From: Pseudooceanicola antarcticus
GTDB taxonomy: Bacteria > Pseudomonadota > Alphaproteobacteria > Rhodobacterales > Rhodobacteraceae
Direction: 5' to 3'
DNA length: 64,000 nucleotides
Assembly: GCF_900215355.1 (NCBI RefSeq)
Contig: NZ_OBEA01000005.1
Coordinates: forward strand, 1-64,000
Shown here: piece by piece, positions 41,893-51,512 of the stretch
Layout: every line of letters begins with the position of its first letter
Numbering within the stretch: the stretch's first letter is position 1
Notes under the pieces: model-generated
Told to the model about the DNA's origin: nothing
The model's input: only the letters and a program-made list of their open reading frames with translations
The model's database searches: none
Translations under genes and position numbers: made by a program

Positions 41893-44753
41893 GTCGTCCT
41901 CCCTGGTCGTCCCTCGGCATCCTCCGACCCGGCATCCGCATCGGCTTCACGTGCGAGGATCTCGGTGATCGCATCGCCGGCGCTCCGCGTCGCCAGCTCG
42001 AAGGCCTGCCTCAGCTCCTCTAGGCTCTCGGCCCCGGTGTCGCGCAGCAGCAGCGCCCGACCGCCCTCGCCGATGGCCTCGGGGTCGAGCACCCGGTCGC
42101 TCAGCAGCTTGCCGACCTGGCCCACGTTCCAGAGCAACCGATAGGTCGAAGCCAGCAGATCGCGTTCGTCCTCGTGCATCCAGCCCTGCGCCACGGCCAG
42201 ACGCAGCCCGTCGCCGATCCAGCCCTCGGGATCGCCGGCGATGAGGCCACCGGCCTGGGCGATCAACTCGATCTCCTGGTTGCGACCGGGGCCCACCTTG
42301 ACCTCCCATGGCGCGCCCGCGCCCTTGGCCGCCAGGATGCGCGCCCGCATCTCGGCCACCTGGCGCAGCACCGCGCCTTTGTCGCGCCCCGGCGCGATGA
42401 CGCTGTCGATGAAGGCCATGACCTCGCGCGAGAGCTCTCCCGGTCCCGCCACCACGCGGGCTCGGGTCAGCGCCAGGTGCTCCCAGGTCCAGGCCGTGGC
42501 CTGCTGGTAATCGCGGTAGGAGGTCAGCGAGGTTGCCACCGGACCCTGGTTGCCCGAGGGGCGCAGCCGCATGTCGACCTCGTAGAGGCGCCCCTGCGCC
42601 ATCGGCGCCGACAGCGCCGTCACCAGCGCCTGGGTCAGCCGGGCGTAATAGACCCGCGCCGGCAGCGGGCGCCGCCCGTCCGAGCTCTCCTGTCCCGCCG
42701 CGTCGTAGATCACGATCAGGTCGAGGTCCGAGCGCGCATTGAGCCGCCCCGCCCCCATCGAGCCCATGGCCATCACCACCGCGCCACGTCCCGGCGGCGG
42801 CCCGTGGCGACGGGCGAAGTCGGCCTGCACCTCGGGCCAGATCCCGCGCAGCACCGCCTCGGCGAGACCGGCATATTCGGCCCCCGCCTCTTCGGGGCGG
42901 ATGAGGCCGCGCAGGTGATGCACCCCGATGCGGAAATGCCATTCCTTCTGCCAGCGCCGCGCCGCGTCCAGCCGCGCCTCGTAGTCCGCCTCATGCTCCA
43001 GCACCCGGCCCAGCTCTGCCGCCAGCGCCTCGTTGCCGGGCCAGGGGGCGAAGAAATCGCCGCCGATCACCGCGTCGAGCACGCCCGAGTTGCGGCTGAG
43101 GAAGAGCGCCAGCTCGGGCACCGTGCCGCAGATATCGCCGATCAGGTCGATCAGCTGCGGGTTGGCCTCGAAGAGCGAGAAGAGCTGCACCCCGGCAGGC
43201 AGGCCCTTGAGGAAGCCGTCGAAGGCCAAGAGCGCCTCTTCGGGTTTCGCCGCGCGGGCCAGCGAGGCCAGAAGCTGCGGGCGGAGCCGCCCGAAGATCT
43301 CGCGCGAGCGGGTCGAGGCAAGGGCCGGGTAGTGCTGCCAGCGCGCCAGGACGCCCTTGTCGACCCCCATCTCGCGGGCCAGCTCCTGCGGGTCGGGCAC
43401 CTCGGCCGCCTGCGCCTTGCCGGGGCCGGGGGTCTCGGGGGCAAAGAAGGCCTCGGTGATCTCGTGGACCGCCTCGAGCCGGCGGGTCAGGTCGCCGCGC
43501 AGCTCGGCCTCGTCGCGCCCCATCAGGGCCGCCAGCCGGGCCAGCCCCTCACCATTGGCGGGCAGCTTGTGGGTCTGGGCGTCGTTGATCATCTGCACCC
43601 GGTGCTCGACCTCGCGATGCGCGCGGTAGTGATCCACCAGCTCCGAGGCCGCATCCGAGGGCAGCCAGCCGGCCACCGAGAGCTGATGCAGCGCCGGCAC
43701 CGTGGCGCGCAGCCGCAACGAGGGATCGCGGCCGCCGGCAATCAACTGGTGAAACTGGGCGAAGAACTCGATCTCGCGGATACCGCCCCGGCCCAGCTTC
43801 ATGTCGTGACCGGGCAGCGAGAGCGGGCCGTGGTAGCCCTTGCTGTCGCGGATCGCCAGGCGCACCGCATGGGCGTCCTGGATCGCCGCATAGTCCAGGT
43901 GCCGCCGCCAGACGAAGGGTCTGAGCCCGTCGAGGAACCGCTGGCCGCGGTCGAGATCGCCGGCGCAGGGGCGGGCCTTGATATAGGCGGCGCGCTCCCA
44001 GGTGCGGCCAAGGCTTTCATAGTAGCGCTCGGCGGCTTCCATGCCGACGCAGACGGGCGTGACGGAAGGATCGGGGCGCAGCCGCAGGTCGGTGCGGAAG
44101 ACATAGCCCTCGCCCGTCGGCTCGCTGAGCAGCGTGGCCATCTTGCGCACCGCGCGGATCAGCGCCGGGCGCGCCTCGCCCGCATCCTCGAAGCGTTCCT
44201 CGTCATAGAGCGCGATCAGGTCGATGTCTGAGCTGTAGTTGAGCTCTCCGGCGCCCATCTTGCCCATGGCCATCATCACCAGCCCGCAACCGGTCTCGAG
44301 ATCCTCGGGCCCCATGCCCGGAAGCTTGCCCCGTTTCAGCTCGGCTGCCAGCGCCGCGCGCAGGGCCACGCCGGTGGCCAGGTCGGCGAAATCGGTGAGC
44401 GCGCCGGTGACCTTTTCAAGCGGCCAGGCGCCGCCCAGGTCCGCCAGCGCCACGATCAGCGCCATGCGGCGCTTGCCGCGTCGCAGCTCGGGCCCGATGG
44501 CGGGGTCGAGCGGGTCGAGGGCCTGCAGCCGCGCGCCCTCGGCCGACAGTGCGGTCAGCGGGGTCTCGAGCGCGCCGGTCAGCCAGTCGGCCTCCCTGGC
44601 GATGAGCCCGGCGAGATAGGGCGAGGAGCCCCCGGTGCCCGCGATCAGCGCGGCCCGGTCTCCGCTCAGCCCCGGCACATGGGCCAGGGCTTCGGCCCCT
44701 CTTTCGGGATCGAAGGGACGTGGCAGGCGGGTCAGGTCAAGGCGATCTTCCAT
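41889..44753 (-). CDS. glnE: Bifunctional glutamine synthetase adenylyltransferase/adenylyl-removing enzyme
   Basis: This 954-residue protein has two nucleotidyltransferase domains: the first with MAMGKMGAGELNYSSDIDLI and LRLRPDPS, the second with MAMGSMGAGRLNARSDLDLI and MRLRPSGNQGPVATSL. Each carries the G-S/K-M-G-x-x-x-L-N-x-x-S-D-x-D-L motif. It adds AMP to and removes it from glutamine synthetase according to PII and glutamine, controlling ammonia assimilation. The length is normal for GlnE. Confidence 0.95.
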   Translation of the reverse strand: MEDRLDLTRLPRPFDPERGAEALAHVPGLSGDRAALIAGTGGSSPYLAGLIAREADWLTGALETPLTALSAEGARLQALDPLDPAIGPELRRGKRRMALIVALADLGGAWPLEKVTGALTDFADLATGVALRAALAAELKRGKLPGMGPEDLETGCGLVMMAMGKMGAGELNYSSDIDLIALYDEERFEDAGEARPALIRAVRKMATLLSEPTGEGYVFRTDLRLRPDPSVTPVCVGMEAAERYYESLGRTWERAAYIKARPCAGDLDRGQRFLDGLRPFVWRRHLDYAAIQDAHAVRLAIRDSKGYHGPLSLPGHDMKLGRGGIREIEFFAQFHQLIAGGRDPSLRLRATVPALHQLSVAGWLPSDAASELVDHYRAHREVEHRVQMINDAQTHKLPANGEGLARLAALMGRDEAELRGDLTRRLEAVHEITEAFFAPETPGPGKAQAAEVPDPQELAREMGVDKGVLARWQHYPALASTRSREIFGRLRPQLLASLARAAKPEEALLAFDGFLKGLPAGVQLFSLFEANPQLIDLIGDICGTVPELALFLSRNSGVLDAVIGGDFFAPWPGNEALAAELGRVLEHEADYEARLDAARRWQKEWHFRIGVHHLRGLIRPEEAGAEYAGLAEAVLRGIWPEVQADFARRHGPPPGRGAVVMAMGSMGAGRLNARSDLDLIVIYDAAGQESSDGRRPLPARVYYARLTQALVTALSAPMAQGRLYEVDMRLRPSGNQGPVATSLTSYRDYQQATAWTWEHLALTRARVVAGPGELSREVMAFIDSVIAPGRDKGAVLRQVAEMRARILAAKGAGAPWEVKVGPGRNQEIELIAQAGGLIAGDPEGWIGDGLRLAVAQGWMHEDERDLLASTYRLLWNVGQVGKLLSDRVLDPEAIGEGGRALLLRDTGAESLEELRQAFELATRSAGDAITEILAREADADAGSEDAEGRPGRTT

Positions 44754-44835
44754 TGCGCGACGTTGCGCAGATCATGCGGGCTGGTCAATCCCCGCCGCCC
44801 GCGCCATCCTGCGCCGCGAAGAAACGGAGAGCCCC

Positions 44836-45303
44836 ATGAGCAAGAGCATGAAGCGGGTCCGCCGGGCCCTCGAAGAGGCCGGCATCCCCGCCGAGATCCA
44901 CGAGCTGGGAGAGACCCGCACCGCAGAGCAGGCCGCCGAGGCCGCGGGTTGCGCACTGGACCAGATCACCAAGTCGATCATCTTCCGCGGCGAAGAGAGC
45001 GGAGAGGCCATCCTTTTCCTCACCGCCGGAGGCAACCGGGTCGATGCCGCGAAGGCCTCGGCCCTGGCCGGAGAGCCCCTGGGCAAGGCCGATGCAGCGC
45101 TGATCCGGGCTCAGACCGGCTTTGCCATCGGTGGCGTCAGCCCGGTCGGCCACCTCAACCCGATCCGCGCCTTTCTCGACCCCAGGCTGCTGGAATTCGA
45201 CCGAATCTGGGCCGCTGCGGGCACGCCGCGCCACGTTTTTCCCATGGACGCGCATATTTTGCCCGAGCTGACCGGCGCGCAAGTAGCTGATTTTACGTCC
45301 TGA
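44836..45303 (+). CDS. YbaK/EbsC family aminoacyl-tRNA deacylase
   Basis: This 155-residue protein shows the YbaK/ProX pattern: AAGCALDQITKSIIFRGEES, ILFLTAGGNRVDAAKASALA, TGFAIGGVSPVGHL and DPRLLEFDRIWAAAGTPRHV. Such proteins deacylate mischarged tRNA-Pro or related tRNAs in trans. The ATG at 44836 follows GGAGAG; the long upstream frame lies in the divergent glnE promoter and was not used. It ends a few bases before the DUF2852 operator-like region. Confidence 0.87.
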   Translation: MSKSMKRVRRALEEAGIPAEIHELGETRTAEQAAEAAGCALDQITKSIIFRGEESGEAILFLTAGGNRVDAAKASALAGEPLGKADAALIRAQTGFAIGGVSPVGHLNPIRAFLDPRLLEFDRIWAAAGTPRHVFPMDAHILPELTGAQVADFTS

Positions 45304-45311
45304 AATTGATA

Positions 45312-45390
45312 AATGTAAAAAACATTCACATACCCCCTTGCGTGGGGCCGCCTTAGTGCCAATCTAGGAGATGTGAAAGACATTCACATA
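45312..45390 (+). promoter_or_regulatory. Two operator-like direct repeats upstream of the DUF2852 gene
   Basis: Two 21-base near-identical sites lie at 45312-45332 and 45370-45390, 58 bases apart. Each contains a small dyad (AATGT-N5-ACATT and ATGT-N5-ACAT) followed by TCACATA. The second ends 21 bases before the start codon at 45412. The spacing (start to start 58) and partial palindromy suggest a dimeric regulator bound twice; ATGT/ACAT half-sites are known for PadR-type regulators. The regulator is not in the window. Confidence 0.55.
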
Positions 45391-45411
45391 ACCTTACGAG
45401 GAGACACCGAG

Positions 45412-45912
45412 ATGACCGCCACCACCGCCCAAATGCACGACCAGCAGGGTTCGTCCCGTCGCAGCTGGCTGGGCCGTTCGGAGGACTGGCTGGACAGCAA
45501 GGGCAAGGGAGCCTGGATCGCCGCGATGGTGCTGGGCTTCGTGTTCTTCTGGCCTGTCGGCCTCGCCATCCTGTTCTACATGATCTGGGGAAAACAAATG
45601 TTTGCCAAATCCTGCCGCTCGGGCGGTCGCGCCCGTCACATGCACTCCATGCACCGCGCCGGCTTTGCCGCGATGAAGAGCTCGGGCAATACCGCCTTTG
45701 ACGCTTACAAGGAGGAAACCCTCCGCCGTCTGGAAGACGAACAGGAACAGTTCGAAGCCTTCCTCGAGCGTCTGCGCGCTGCCAAGGACAAGGCCGAGTT
45801 CGACCAGTTCATGGACGACCGCGCCAAGAAGGCCCGCAGCGAACGCGCCGCCATCTCGGGTGACGACACCCAGGGCAATGGCCCGGCGCCCAGCCCCTAC
45901 GCCGAGATCTGA
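45412..45912 (+). CDS. DUF2852 membrane protein
   Basis: This 166-residue protein has one long hydrophobic segment around residues 37-60 (AAMVLGFVFFWPVGLAILFY), a basic stretch after it (KSCRSGGRARHM) and a C-terminal coiled coil (ETLRRLEDEQEQFEAFLERL, RAAKDKAEFDQFMDDRAKKA). This layout matches DUF2852, a small inner-membrane family of alphaproteobacteria with unknown role. The start at 45412 follows GAGGAGACACCGAG. The AATGT/ACATT repeats upstream suggest regulated, possibly envelope-stress-linked expression. Confidence 0.85.
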   Translation: MTATTAQMHDQQGSSRRSWLGRSEDWLDSKGKGAWIAAMVLGFVFFWPVGLAILFYMIWGKQMFAKSCRSGGRARHMHSMHRAGFAAMKSSGNTAFDAYKEETLRRLEDEQEQFEAFLERLRAAKDKAEFDQFMDDRAKKARSERAAISGDDTQGNGPAPSPYAEI

Positions 45913-46094
45913 TCCCGGCCTGCCCTTCCGGCCCCCAGGGGCCGGAGGCGCCAGACAGAGCGACGGCCCGGCAGCTGACCGGGCCTTCACTGTCCGCGGC
46001 GACCATTTGCATTATTTCCTTTCCCGGCGCCCCCGCGCCCGCCAGAATTCCGACGTGCCGGCCCGCCCGGCCGCGATACCGTCGAGGAGCCACG

Positions 46095-46550
46095 ATGTCC
46101 TACGCCTACCCCGCCCCCCTGCCCCTGCCGGACCCCGCCGAAGTGCCCGAGGCCTATGAGGGCGTCGCTCTCAAGCGCGCCCTGGCCTGGGTCGTCGACA
46201 TGCTGGTGATCTTCCTGATCTCGGCGGTGACCATCCCGCTCACCTTCTTCATCAGCGCCTTCTTCCTGCCCGCGGTGATGCTGGTGGTCAGCTTCATCTA
46301 CCGCTGGTTCACGGTCTCGGGCACGGGCTCGACCTGGGGCATGCGGCTCTTCGGCATCGAGTTCCGCAATCTCGACGGCAGCCGGTTCTCGTCGCAGGAC
46401 GCGCTGCTGCACGTGCTGGGCTACACGATCTCGCTGGCGATCTCGCCGCTTCAGCTCGTCTCGGTGATCCTGATGTGCTTCACCCCCTACGGGCAGGGCC
46501 TGACCGACCTGGCGCTGAACACCACGGCGGTCAATACGACAAGGGTCTGA
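46095..46550 (+). CDS. RDD-family membrane protein
   Basis: This 151-residue protein has the RDD signature near the N-terminus (YEGVALKRALAWVVDMLVIF, with R-x8-D) and three to four hydrophobic segments. The middle has TWGMRLFGIEFRNLDG, a common RDD element. Some RDD proteins act as sodium/proton antiporters in halophiles, but the family is diverse. The gene is followed by bpt after a 205-base gap. Confidence 0.82.
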   Translation: MSYAYPAPLPLPDPAEVPEAYEGVALKRALAWVVDMLVIFLISAVTIPLTFFISAFFLPAVMLVVSFIYRWFTVSGTGSTWGMRLFGIEFRNLDGSRFSSQDALLHVLGYTISLAISPLQLVSVILMCFTPYGQGLTDLALNTTAVNTTRV

Positions 46551-46755
46551 TCCCCTGCGCGCTTCCGGCGCAGCCGGGGCACAGGCCGGGGCTTGGCGGC
46601 ACGGGGCAAGGTTGCTATCGTTTCTTCAACGGGTTTCGGGTCATTCTTCACCGAAGCCCTGACCAGCAACCCGATCCCGCCGGCCCCCGCCACTCCACCA
46701 GCTCGGGGCTTTCGCGGAACTCCCTTGGATATCAGACACTTCCCAGTTTCCGCCC

Positions 46756-47577
46756 ATGCGTCATTCGCTTCCGCTCGCCCCCCAGTTCTACGTGACCGCG
46801 CCGCAGCCCTGCCCCTATCTTGAAGGGCGCATGGAGCGGAAGCTGTTCACCTCCCTGCAGGGGGATTCGGCGGAGCAGCTGAACAATACGCTGTCGAAAC
46901 AGGGCTTTCGCCGCTCGCAGAACGTGCTCTATCGGCCATCCTGTGCCGATTGCGCCGCCTGCCTCTCGGCGCGGATCGACGTCTCGGCCTTCACCCCCTC
47001 GAAGAGCCAGCGCCGGGTGATCAAGCGCAACAGCCATTTCAGTCGCCGCGCCACCTCGCCCTGGGCCACGGAAGAGCAATACAGCCTCTTCCGCACCTAC
47101 CTGGACCGGCGCCACGCCGATGGCGGCATGGCCGACATGGATGTCTTTGAATTCGCCGCCATGGTGGAAGAGACCCCGGTCCGCTCCCGCGTGGTCGAGT
47201 ACCAGGACGAAAGCGGCCTGCGCGCCGCCTCGCTGACCGATGTGCTCGATGACGGCGTGTCGATGGTCTATTCCTTCTACGACCCCGAGCTCGAGCGCAA
47301 TTCCCTCGGCACCTATCTGATCCTCGACCATATCGAGATCGCCCGCCAGGCGGGGCTGCCCTATGTCTACCTGGGCTACTGGGTGCCGGGTTCGCCGAAG
47401 ATGGGCTACAAGTGCAAGTTCTCCGGGCTAGAGCTCTACCACGAGGGACGCTGGCAGAAGATGCGCCGGGCCTCGGATTACGACGCCACCACCCACCCCC
47501 TGAAGAGCGACCCGATCGCCGAGCAGGTGGCCAATATCACCCTGCCCGACGCCCGCGCCCCAGGCCGCCGCCGCTGA
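46756..47577 (+). CDS. bpt: Aspartate/glutamate leucyltransferase (Bpt-type arginyltransferase)
   Basis: This 273-residue protein has [68 protein letters not shown] and [16 protein letters not shown], the full pattern of the N-end rule aminoacyl-tRNA-protein transferases. It adds Leu (or Arg) to proteins with N-terminal acidic residues and marks them for ClpS/ClpAP. Its stop shares a base with the VOC gene start (TGATG). Confidence 0.93.
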   Translation: MRHSLPLAPQFYVTAPQPCPYLEGRMERKLFTSLQGDSAEQLNNTLSKQGFRRSQNVLYRPSCADCAACLSARIDVSAFTPSKSQRRVIKRNSHFSRRATSPWATEEQYSLFRTYLDRRHADGGMADMDVFEFAAMVEETPVRSRVVEYQDESGLRAASLTDVLDDGVSMVYSFYDPELERNSLGTYLILDHIEIARQAGLPYVYLGYWVPGSPKMGYKCKFSGLELYHEGRWQKMRRASDYDATTHPLKSDPIAEQVANITLPDARAPGRRR

Positions 47578-47972
47578 TGCCGCAAAGGCTGCACGCCGTC
47601 GCGCTGCTGGTGCCGGACTATGACGCCGGGCTTGCCTTCTACGTCGGAAAACTGGGCTTCGAGCTGATCGAGGACACCCCCCTCGACGCGCCGAAACGCT
47701 GGGTGCTGATCGCCCCTCCGGGCGGCGAGACGCGCCTCTTGCTCGCCCGCGCCGATGGCGCGGTCCAGCAGGCCGCCATCGGCAACCAGACCGGCGGCCG
47801 CGTGGGCTTCTTTCTCGAGACCGATGATTTCGACCGCGATCACGCCGCGATGCTGGCCGCGGGTGTCACCTTCGAGGAAGAGCCCCGCGACGAGCCCTAT
47901 GGCCGTGTCGCCGTCTGGCGCGATCCCTTCGGCAACCGCTGGGATCTGCTGGAGTTCTCGCGCGGAACGTAG
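47577..47972 (+). CDS. VOC/glyoxalase-fold protein
   Basis: This 131-residue protein has the beta-alpha-beta-beta-beta pattern of vicinal-oxygen-chelate proteins: LHAVALLVPDYDAGLAFYVG, KLGFELIEDTPLDA and the end VAVWRDPFGNRWDLLEF. Metal ligands are plausible at H and E positions but the substrate is unknown. The ATG at 47577 overlaps bpt by one base; upstream open frame was rejected. Confidence 0.85.
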   Translation: MPQRLHAVALLVPDYDAGLAFYVGKLGFELIEDTPLDAPKRWVLIAPPGGETRLLLARADGAVQQAAIGNQTGGRVGFFLETDDFDRDHAAMLAAGVTFEEEPRDEPYGRVAVWRDPFGNRWDLLEFSRGT

Positions 47973-48053
47973 CGGCTTGGTGGGGTGCACCTACCATCCC
48001 CCCTGCCCCGAAGCGCCGCCCCCAGACCACCGGGACCACCCGCCACCACAAGC

Positions 48054-48087
48054 GTAGGGTGGGGTTTCACCCCACCTCTCCCCTACG
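48054..48087. repeat. Intergenic hairpin GGTGGGGT-TTC-ACCCCACC
   Basis: GGTGGGGT at 48058-48065 pairs with ACCCCACC at 48069-48076, set between GTAGG and CCTAC. A similar double hairpin with GTAGGGCGGGA/TCCCGCCTAC occurs between ilvB and ilvN. Such GTAGG-GGGG-CCCC-CCTAC elements are frequent in gene gaps of this group. Confidence 0.55.
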
Positions 48088-48109
48088 TGGAACCGCCCCG
48101 CCCCAAAGC

Positions 48110-48145
48110 AAAAGGGCCGCGAGGATCTCTCCCCGCGGCCCTTTT
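48110..48145. terminator. Bidirectional terminator between the VOC and dctM genes
   Basis: AAAAGGGCCGCG at 48110-48121 pairs with CGCGGCCCTTTT at 48134-48145, a perfect 12-bp stem with A and T runs on both sides, so it can end transcription from either strand: the VOC gene (plus) and the TRAP operon (minus). Confidence 0.88.
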
Positions 48146-48162
48146 CATGTCTGTCCGAAGGC

Positions 48163-50520
48163 TCAGCGGCCCAGCAGGTCCGGCACGATGGTGACGATGC
48201 TCGGCACGAACCACAGCACCGCGAGGCCCAGCACCTGGATCAGCACGAAGGGGATGATCCCGCGGTAGATATGGCCCGTGGTGACGCTCGCCGGAGCGAC
48301 GCCGCGCAGGTAGAAGAGCGCGAAGCCGAAGGGCGGGGTCAGGAACGAGGTCTGCAGGTTCACCGCGATCATGATCGTCACCCACTTCGGATCGAAGGTG
48401 CCGCCGTAGATGACGGGGCCGACGATCGGGATGACGATGTAGATGATCTCGAGGAAGTCCAGCACGAAGCCCAGCACGAAGAGCACCAGCATCACGATCA
48501 GGAAGACCTGGAACTCGCTGTCGAAGCTCTTCAGGAACTGCTGGATGTAGTGCTCGCCCCCGAAGGAGATCACCACGAGGTTCAGCAGCTGCGAACCCAC
48601 CAGGATGGTGAAGACCATCGAGGTCACCTTCGCCGTCTCGCGCACGATCTTGCCCAGCACCGAAGTGCGCAGCAGCACCCAGCCCGAGTAGATCAGCCCG
48701 AAGCCCGCGAACATGAAGCAGATCGCGGCGGCAAGATAGGCCAGCCAGCCCTCGACCGTGACCACGGTCTGGTTGACCCGCAGGTCGAAGTTGGCCCCCA
48801 GCAGGATCATGGCGATCAGCGCGAAGGTCGACCAGGTGATGACCCAGGGGTCACGGCCCTCTTCCTTCAGCTTGCGGAAGGCCGCCAGCAGGATCGCACC
48901 ACCGGCACCGAGCGCCGCAGCCGGCGTCGGGTTGGTGATGCCGCCCAGGATCGAGCCCAGCACCGCAACGATCAGCACCAGCGGCGGGAAGACCACGCGG
49001 ATCAGCTCGTTGGTGGCCAGGCGCGCGGCGGCATGCTTGCAGCCCCAGAGCGCCACGACCAGCGGCACGGCGATGATCAGCAGGCTGACCCCCGGCGAGG
49101 TGGTCGGCGCGATGAAGAGCACGTCGAGCAGGGCGACGACCGCCAGCGCCCCGGCACCGATCAGCAGCGGACGGGCGTCATCCGCCGGACGCACGCCCCG
49201 CGCCGCTGCCAGGATCAGGCCCAGCATCACGATCAGGGTGGCAATGCCGGTCCCGATGGGCGCGGCGGCAGCGGCCTTGGCGACCACGGCGGCCTGCATT
49301 TCCTCGGCACTCAGCTCGTGACCCTGCTCGATGCCACCCGCGGCCATGATGGCCTGGGTCTGCTGCACCGCCATGTCCCACTTCTCCTGCCCATGCAGCT
49401 CGATCATCGCGGCCTGGCAGGTTTCCGAGACATTGGTCCGCAGGATCGCGCCTTCACCACCCTGGGCGAAGTTCGACACGGCCAGGTCCTGGCTGCCGAC
49501 GAAACCGACCTGCGCCAGCACCACAGTGCCGACGATCAGGATCGCGGGCACGATGAAGAACCAGGTCAGCGCCTCGCGCTTGGTGATGATCTCGTGCTGG
49601 GTGTGGCCGACGGAATGCACGGCGGGCGCGTTCTGCGGGCGCACCAGCGCATAGACGAAGGCATAGCCGGCGTAGAGACCGGCCAGCAGGATGCCCGGCA
49701 GCATGGCCGACTGGAACAGCGTCCCGACCGAGACCACGGCAGGCTTGCCGAGATAGGTCAGGGCATCGGTACAGCCGAAGCTCTGCGCCCGAGCCTCCTG
49801 CGCGGCACTATAGAGGTCGCCCGAAAGCGTCCCCAGCAGGACCAGCACGATGGAGGGCGGGATGATCTGCCCCAGGGTGCCCGACGCGGCAATGACGCCG
49901 GTCGAGAGCTCGGGCGAATAGCCCGCGCGCAGCATGGTGGGCAGCGACAGCAGGCCCATGGTCACCACGGTGGCACCGACGATGCCGGTCGAGGCCGCCA
50001 GGAAGGCGCCCACGACGACGACCGAGACGGCCAGGCCGCCCGGCAGGGGCCCGAAGACCCGTGCCATGGTGGTCAGCAGGTCATTGGCGATCTTCGAGCG
50101 CTCGAGCGTGATGCCCATCATGACGAACATCAGCACCGCCAGCAGGGTCTCGATGGACTGGCCCGCGAAGACGCGCTCGTTCATCCGGTTCACGATGAAG
50201 CTGATGTTGCGGTCCATCGCCACTTCCCAGCCGCGCTCGAAGACCGGCACGGCCACGGTGGGCAGCTCCGGGTATCGGAAGTGCGAGACCGTGTCGGGAT
50301 GAACCCCCGCCGCCATGAGCTCCTTGTAACCGGCGCTCGACATGTCGATGGCCTGGTGCACGAGGATGCCCGAGGCATCGAGGTAGGCGATGATGGCGAA
50401 GGCAAAGAGGCCCGCGCCGGGGATGGCAAAAGCCACGGGGAAGCCCGAGAGGATTCCCGCGAAAAGGCTCAGGAAGACGATGAGCAGGCCGACTTCGACC
50501 CCATCAAGTCCGAAAAGCAT
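48163..50520 (-). CDS. TRAP transporter large permease (DctM), extended form
   Basis: This 785-residue membrane protein has TRAP large-subunit signatures at both ends: GILSGFPVAFAIPGAGLFAF and MGITLERSKIANDLLTTMAR near the start; LDFLEIIYIVIPIVGPVIYG and SFLTPPFGFALFYLRGVAP near the end. It is nearly twice the usual ~430 residues because roughly 300 residues, including extra hydrophobic segments and a soluble stretch around EKWDMAVQQTQAIMAAGGIE, are inserted in the middle. It forms the transport channel with DctQ. The gene is 13 bases after dctQ in the dctP-dctQ-dctM operon. Confidence 0.9.
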   Translation of the reverse strand: MLFGLDGVEVGLLIVFLSLFAGILSGFPVAFAIPGAGLFAFAIIAYLDASGILVHQAIDMSSAGYKELMAAGVHPDTVSHFRYPELPTVAVPVFERGWEVAMDRNISFIVNRMNERVFAGQSIETLLAVLMFVMMGITLERSKIANDLLTTMARVFGPLPGGLAVSVVVVGAFLAASTGIVGATVVTMGLLSLPTMLRAGYSPELSTGVIAASGTLGQIIPPSIVLVLLGTLSGDLYSAAQEARAQSFGCTDALTYLGKPAVVSVGTLFQSAMLPGILLAGLYAGYAFVYALVRPQNAPAVHSVGHTQHEIITKREALTWFFIVPAILIVGTVVLAQVGFVGSQDLAVSNFAQGGEGAILRTNVSETCQAAMIELHGQEKWDMAVQQTQAIMAAGGIEQGHELSAEEMQAAVVAKAAAAAPIGTGIATLIVMLGLILAAARGVRPADDARPLLIGAGALAVVALLDVLFIAPTTSPGVSLLIIAVPLVVALWGCKHAAARLATNELIRVVFPPLVLIVAVLGSILGGITNPTPAAALGAGGAILLAAFRKLKEEGRDPWVITWSTFALIAMILLGANFDLRVNQTVVTVEGWLAYLAAAICFMFAGFGLIYSGWVLLRTSVLGKIVRETAKVTSMVFTILVGSQLLNLVVISFGGEHYIQQFLKSFDSEFQVFLIVMLVLFVLGFVLDFLEIIYIVIPIVGPVIYGGTFDPKWVTIMIAVNLQTSFLTPPFGFALFYLRGVAPASVTTGHIYRGIIPFVLIQVLGLAVLWFVPSIVTIVPDLLGR

Positions 50521-50533
50521 GTGTCAGGTTCCC

Positions 50534-51427
50534 TCAGTGCGTGCCTTCGTAGGCTTCTTCACCAGCCCCGAGCGTGTCGATATCCAGATACTTGCCCGCG
50601 CTCTCTTCGCCTTCGACGAACTCCAGGAAGGAGCGGTAGAAGAAGGCCACCGCCTGGATGAAGACCAGGGCGACGAAGCACAGGATGAGGATCTTGAAGA
50701 GGAAGTAGGCGTTGAAGCCGTCCGGGCTGAAGCCGATGGTCTCGACGTTCCACTTCACGATGCGGCTCTTGCGCAGCATCATTTCCAGCTGGTCGCTGGC
50801 CGAGACCTTGGGCGTGATCAGGTGACGCCAGAGGAAGAACCAGGAATACATCCAGGTCAGCACGGCGACGGGGATCATGAAGAAGAGCGCGCCGAACATG
50901 TCGACCGCGCGCTTGGCGCGGTGGCCGATGGCCGCATAGACCAGGTCGACGCGGACATGGGAGCCCTGCACGAAGGCATAGGCCACGCAGAGCGCGACCA
51001 CGGCGGCGTTCCACAGCTTCAGGCCCTCGGCGTACCAGCCCACGGACTGGGTGAAACCGATGCCGAGCGGCGAGATGGTGATCTCGCCCAGGCGGAAGAT
51101 GGATTGCAGGAAGACCACGAGGATCTGCTGGCCGACCATGATCAGGCCCGCCCAGGCGGCGGTACGGCCGACCACGTTGGCAAAGCCCTCGAGCACCCGC
51201 ACGCAGCCCCACATGAAGGGCCGGAAGAGGAGACCCGCGAGGGTCACCAGCAGGAAGATGTCGAAGACGGCGAAGAAGAACTCCGTCGAGCCGCCATAAT
51301 AGATGAAGCGGATCAGCGCTTCCTTGTCCGACCAGTTCAGCCAGAGCTCGGGGTGACTGACGGCGTAGGCGATATGCCAGAAGCCCAGGCCAACCTGGCT
51401 CACGAACCAGATGAGCGCGTCGATCAT
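50534..51427 (-). CDS. TRAP transporter small permease (DctQ)
   Basis: This 297-residue protein has the four-helix DctQ domain in its second half: AGLIMVGQQILVVFLQSIFR, YAFVQGSHVRVDLVYAAIGH (the conserved H-V-R-V-D-L) and FFMIPVAVLTWMYSWFFLWR. It has extra N- and C-terminal segments relative to typical DctQ (about 170 residues). The ATG at 51427 was preferred over a TTG/ATG farther upstream. It stabilises the DctM channel and contacts the loaded binding protein. Confidence 0.87.
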   Translation of the reverse strand: MIDALIWFVSQVGLGFWHIAYAVSHPELWLNWSDKEALIRFIYYGGSTEFFFAVFDIFLLVTLAGLLFRPFMWGCVRVLEGFANVVGRTAAWAGLIMVGQQILVVFLQSIFRLGEITISPLGIGFTQSVGWYAEGLKLWNAAVVALCVAYAFVQGSHVRVDLVYAAIGHRAKRAVDMFGALFFMIPVAVLTWMYSWFFLWRHLITPKVSASDQLEMMLRKSRIVKWNVETIGFSPDGFNAYFLFKILILCFVALVFIQAVAFFYRSFLEFVEGEESAGKYLDIDTLGAGEEAYEGTH

Positions 51428-51512
51428 CTTGTGCCCCACCTTTGTTGTCTTGTTACGTGAAGGGCTGCGCACCCATGGATGCACAGCCCGATTTTCTTGC
51501 CGTTTCTAGGGC

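Noticed and set aside
45312-45390. Two 21-base direct repeats as a minimal CRISPR or att pair
   Set aside because: Only two copies, each with an internal dyad, placed at promoter distance before a start codon; operators explain them better.
48271-50661. 796-codon plus-strand open frame opposite dctM
   Set aside because: Its product is extremely rich in His, Asp, Glu, Gln and Arg, as expected for the antisense of a hydrophobic protein.
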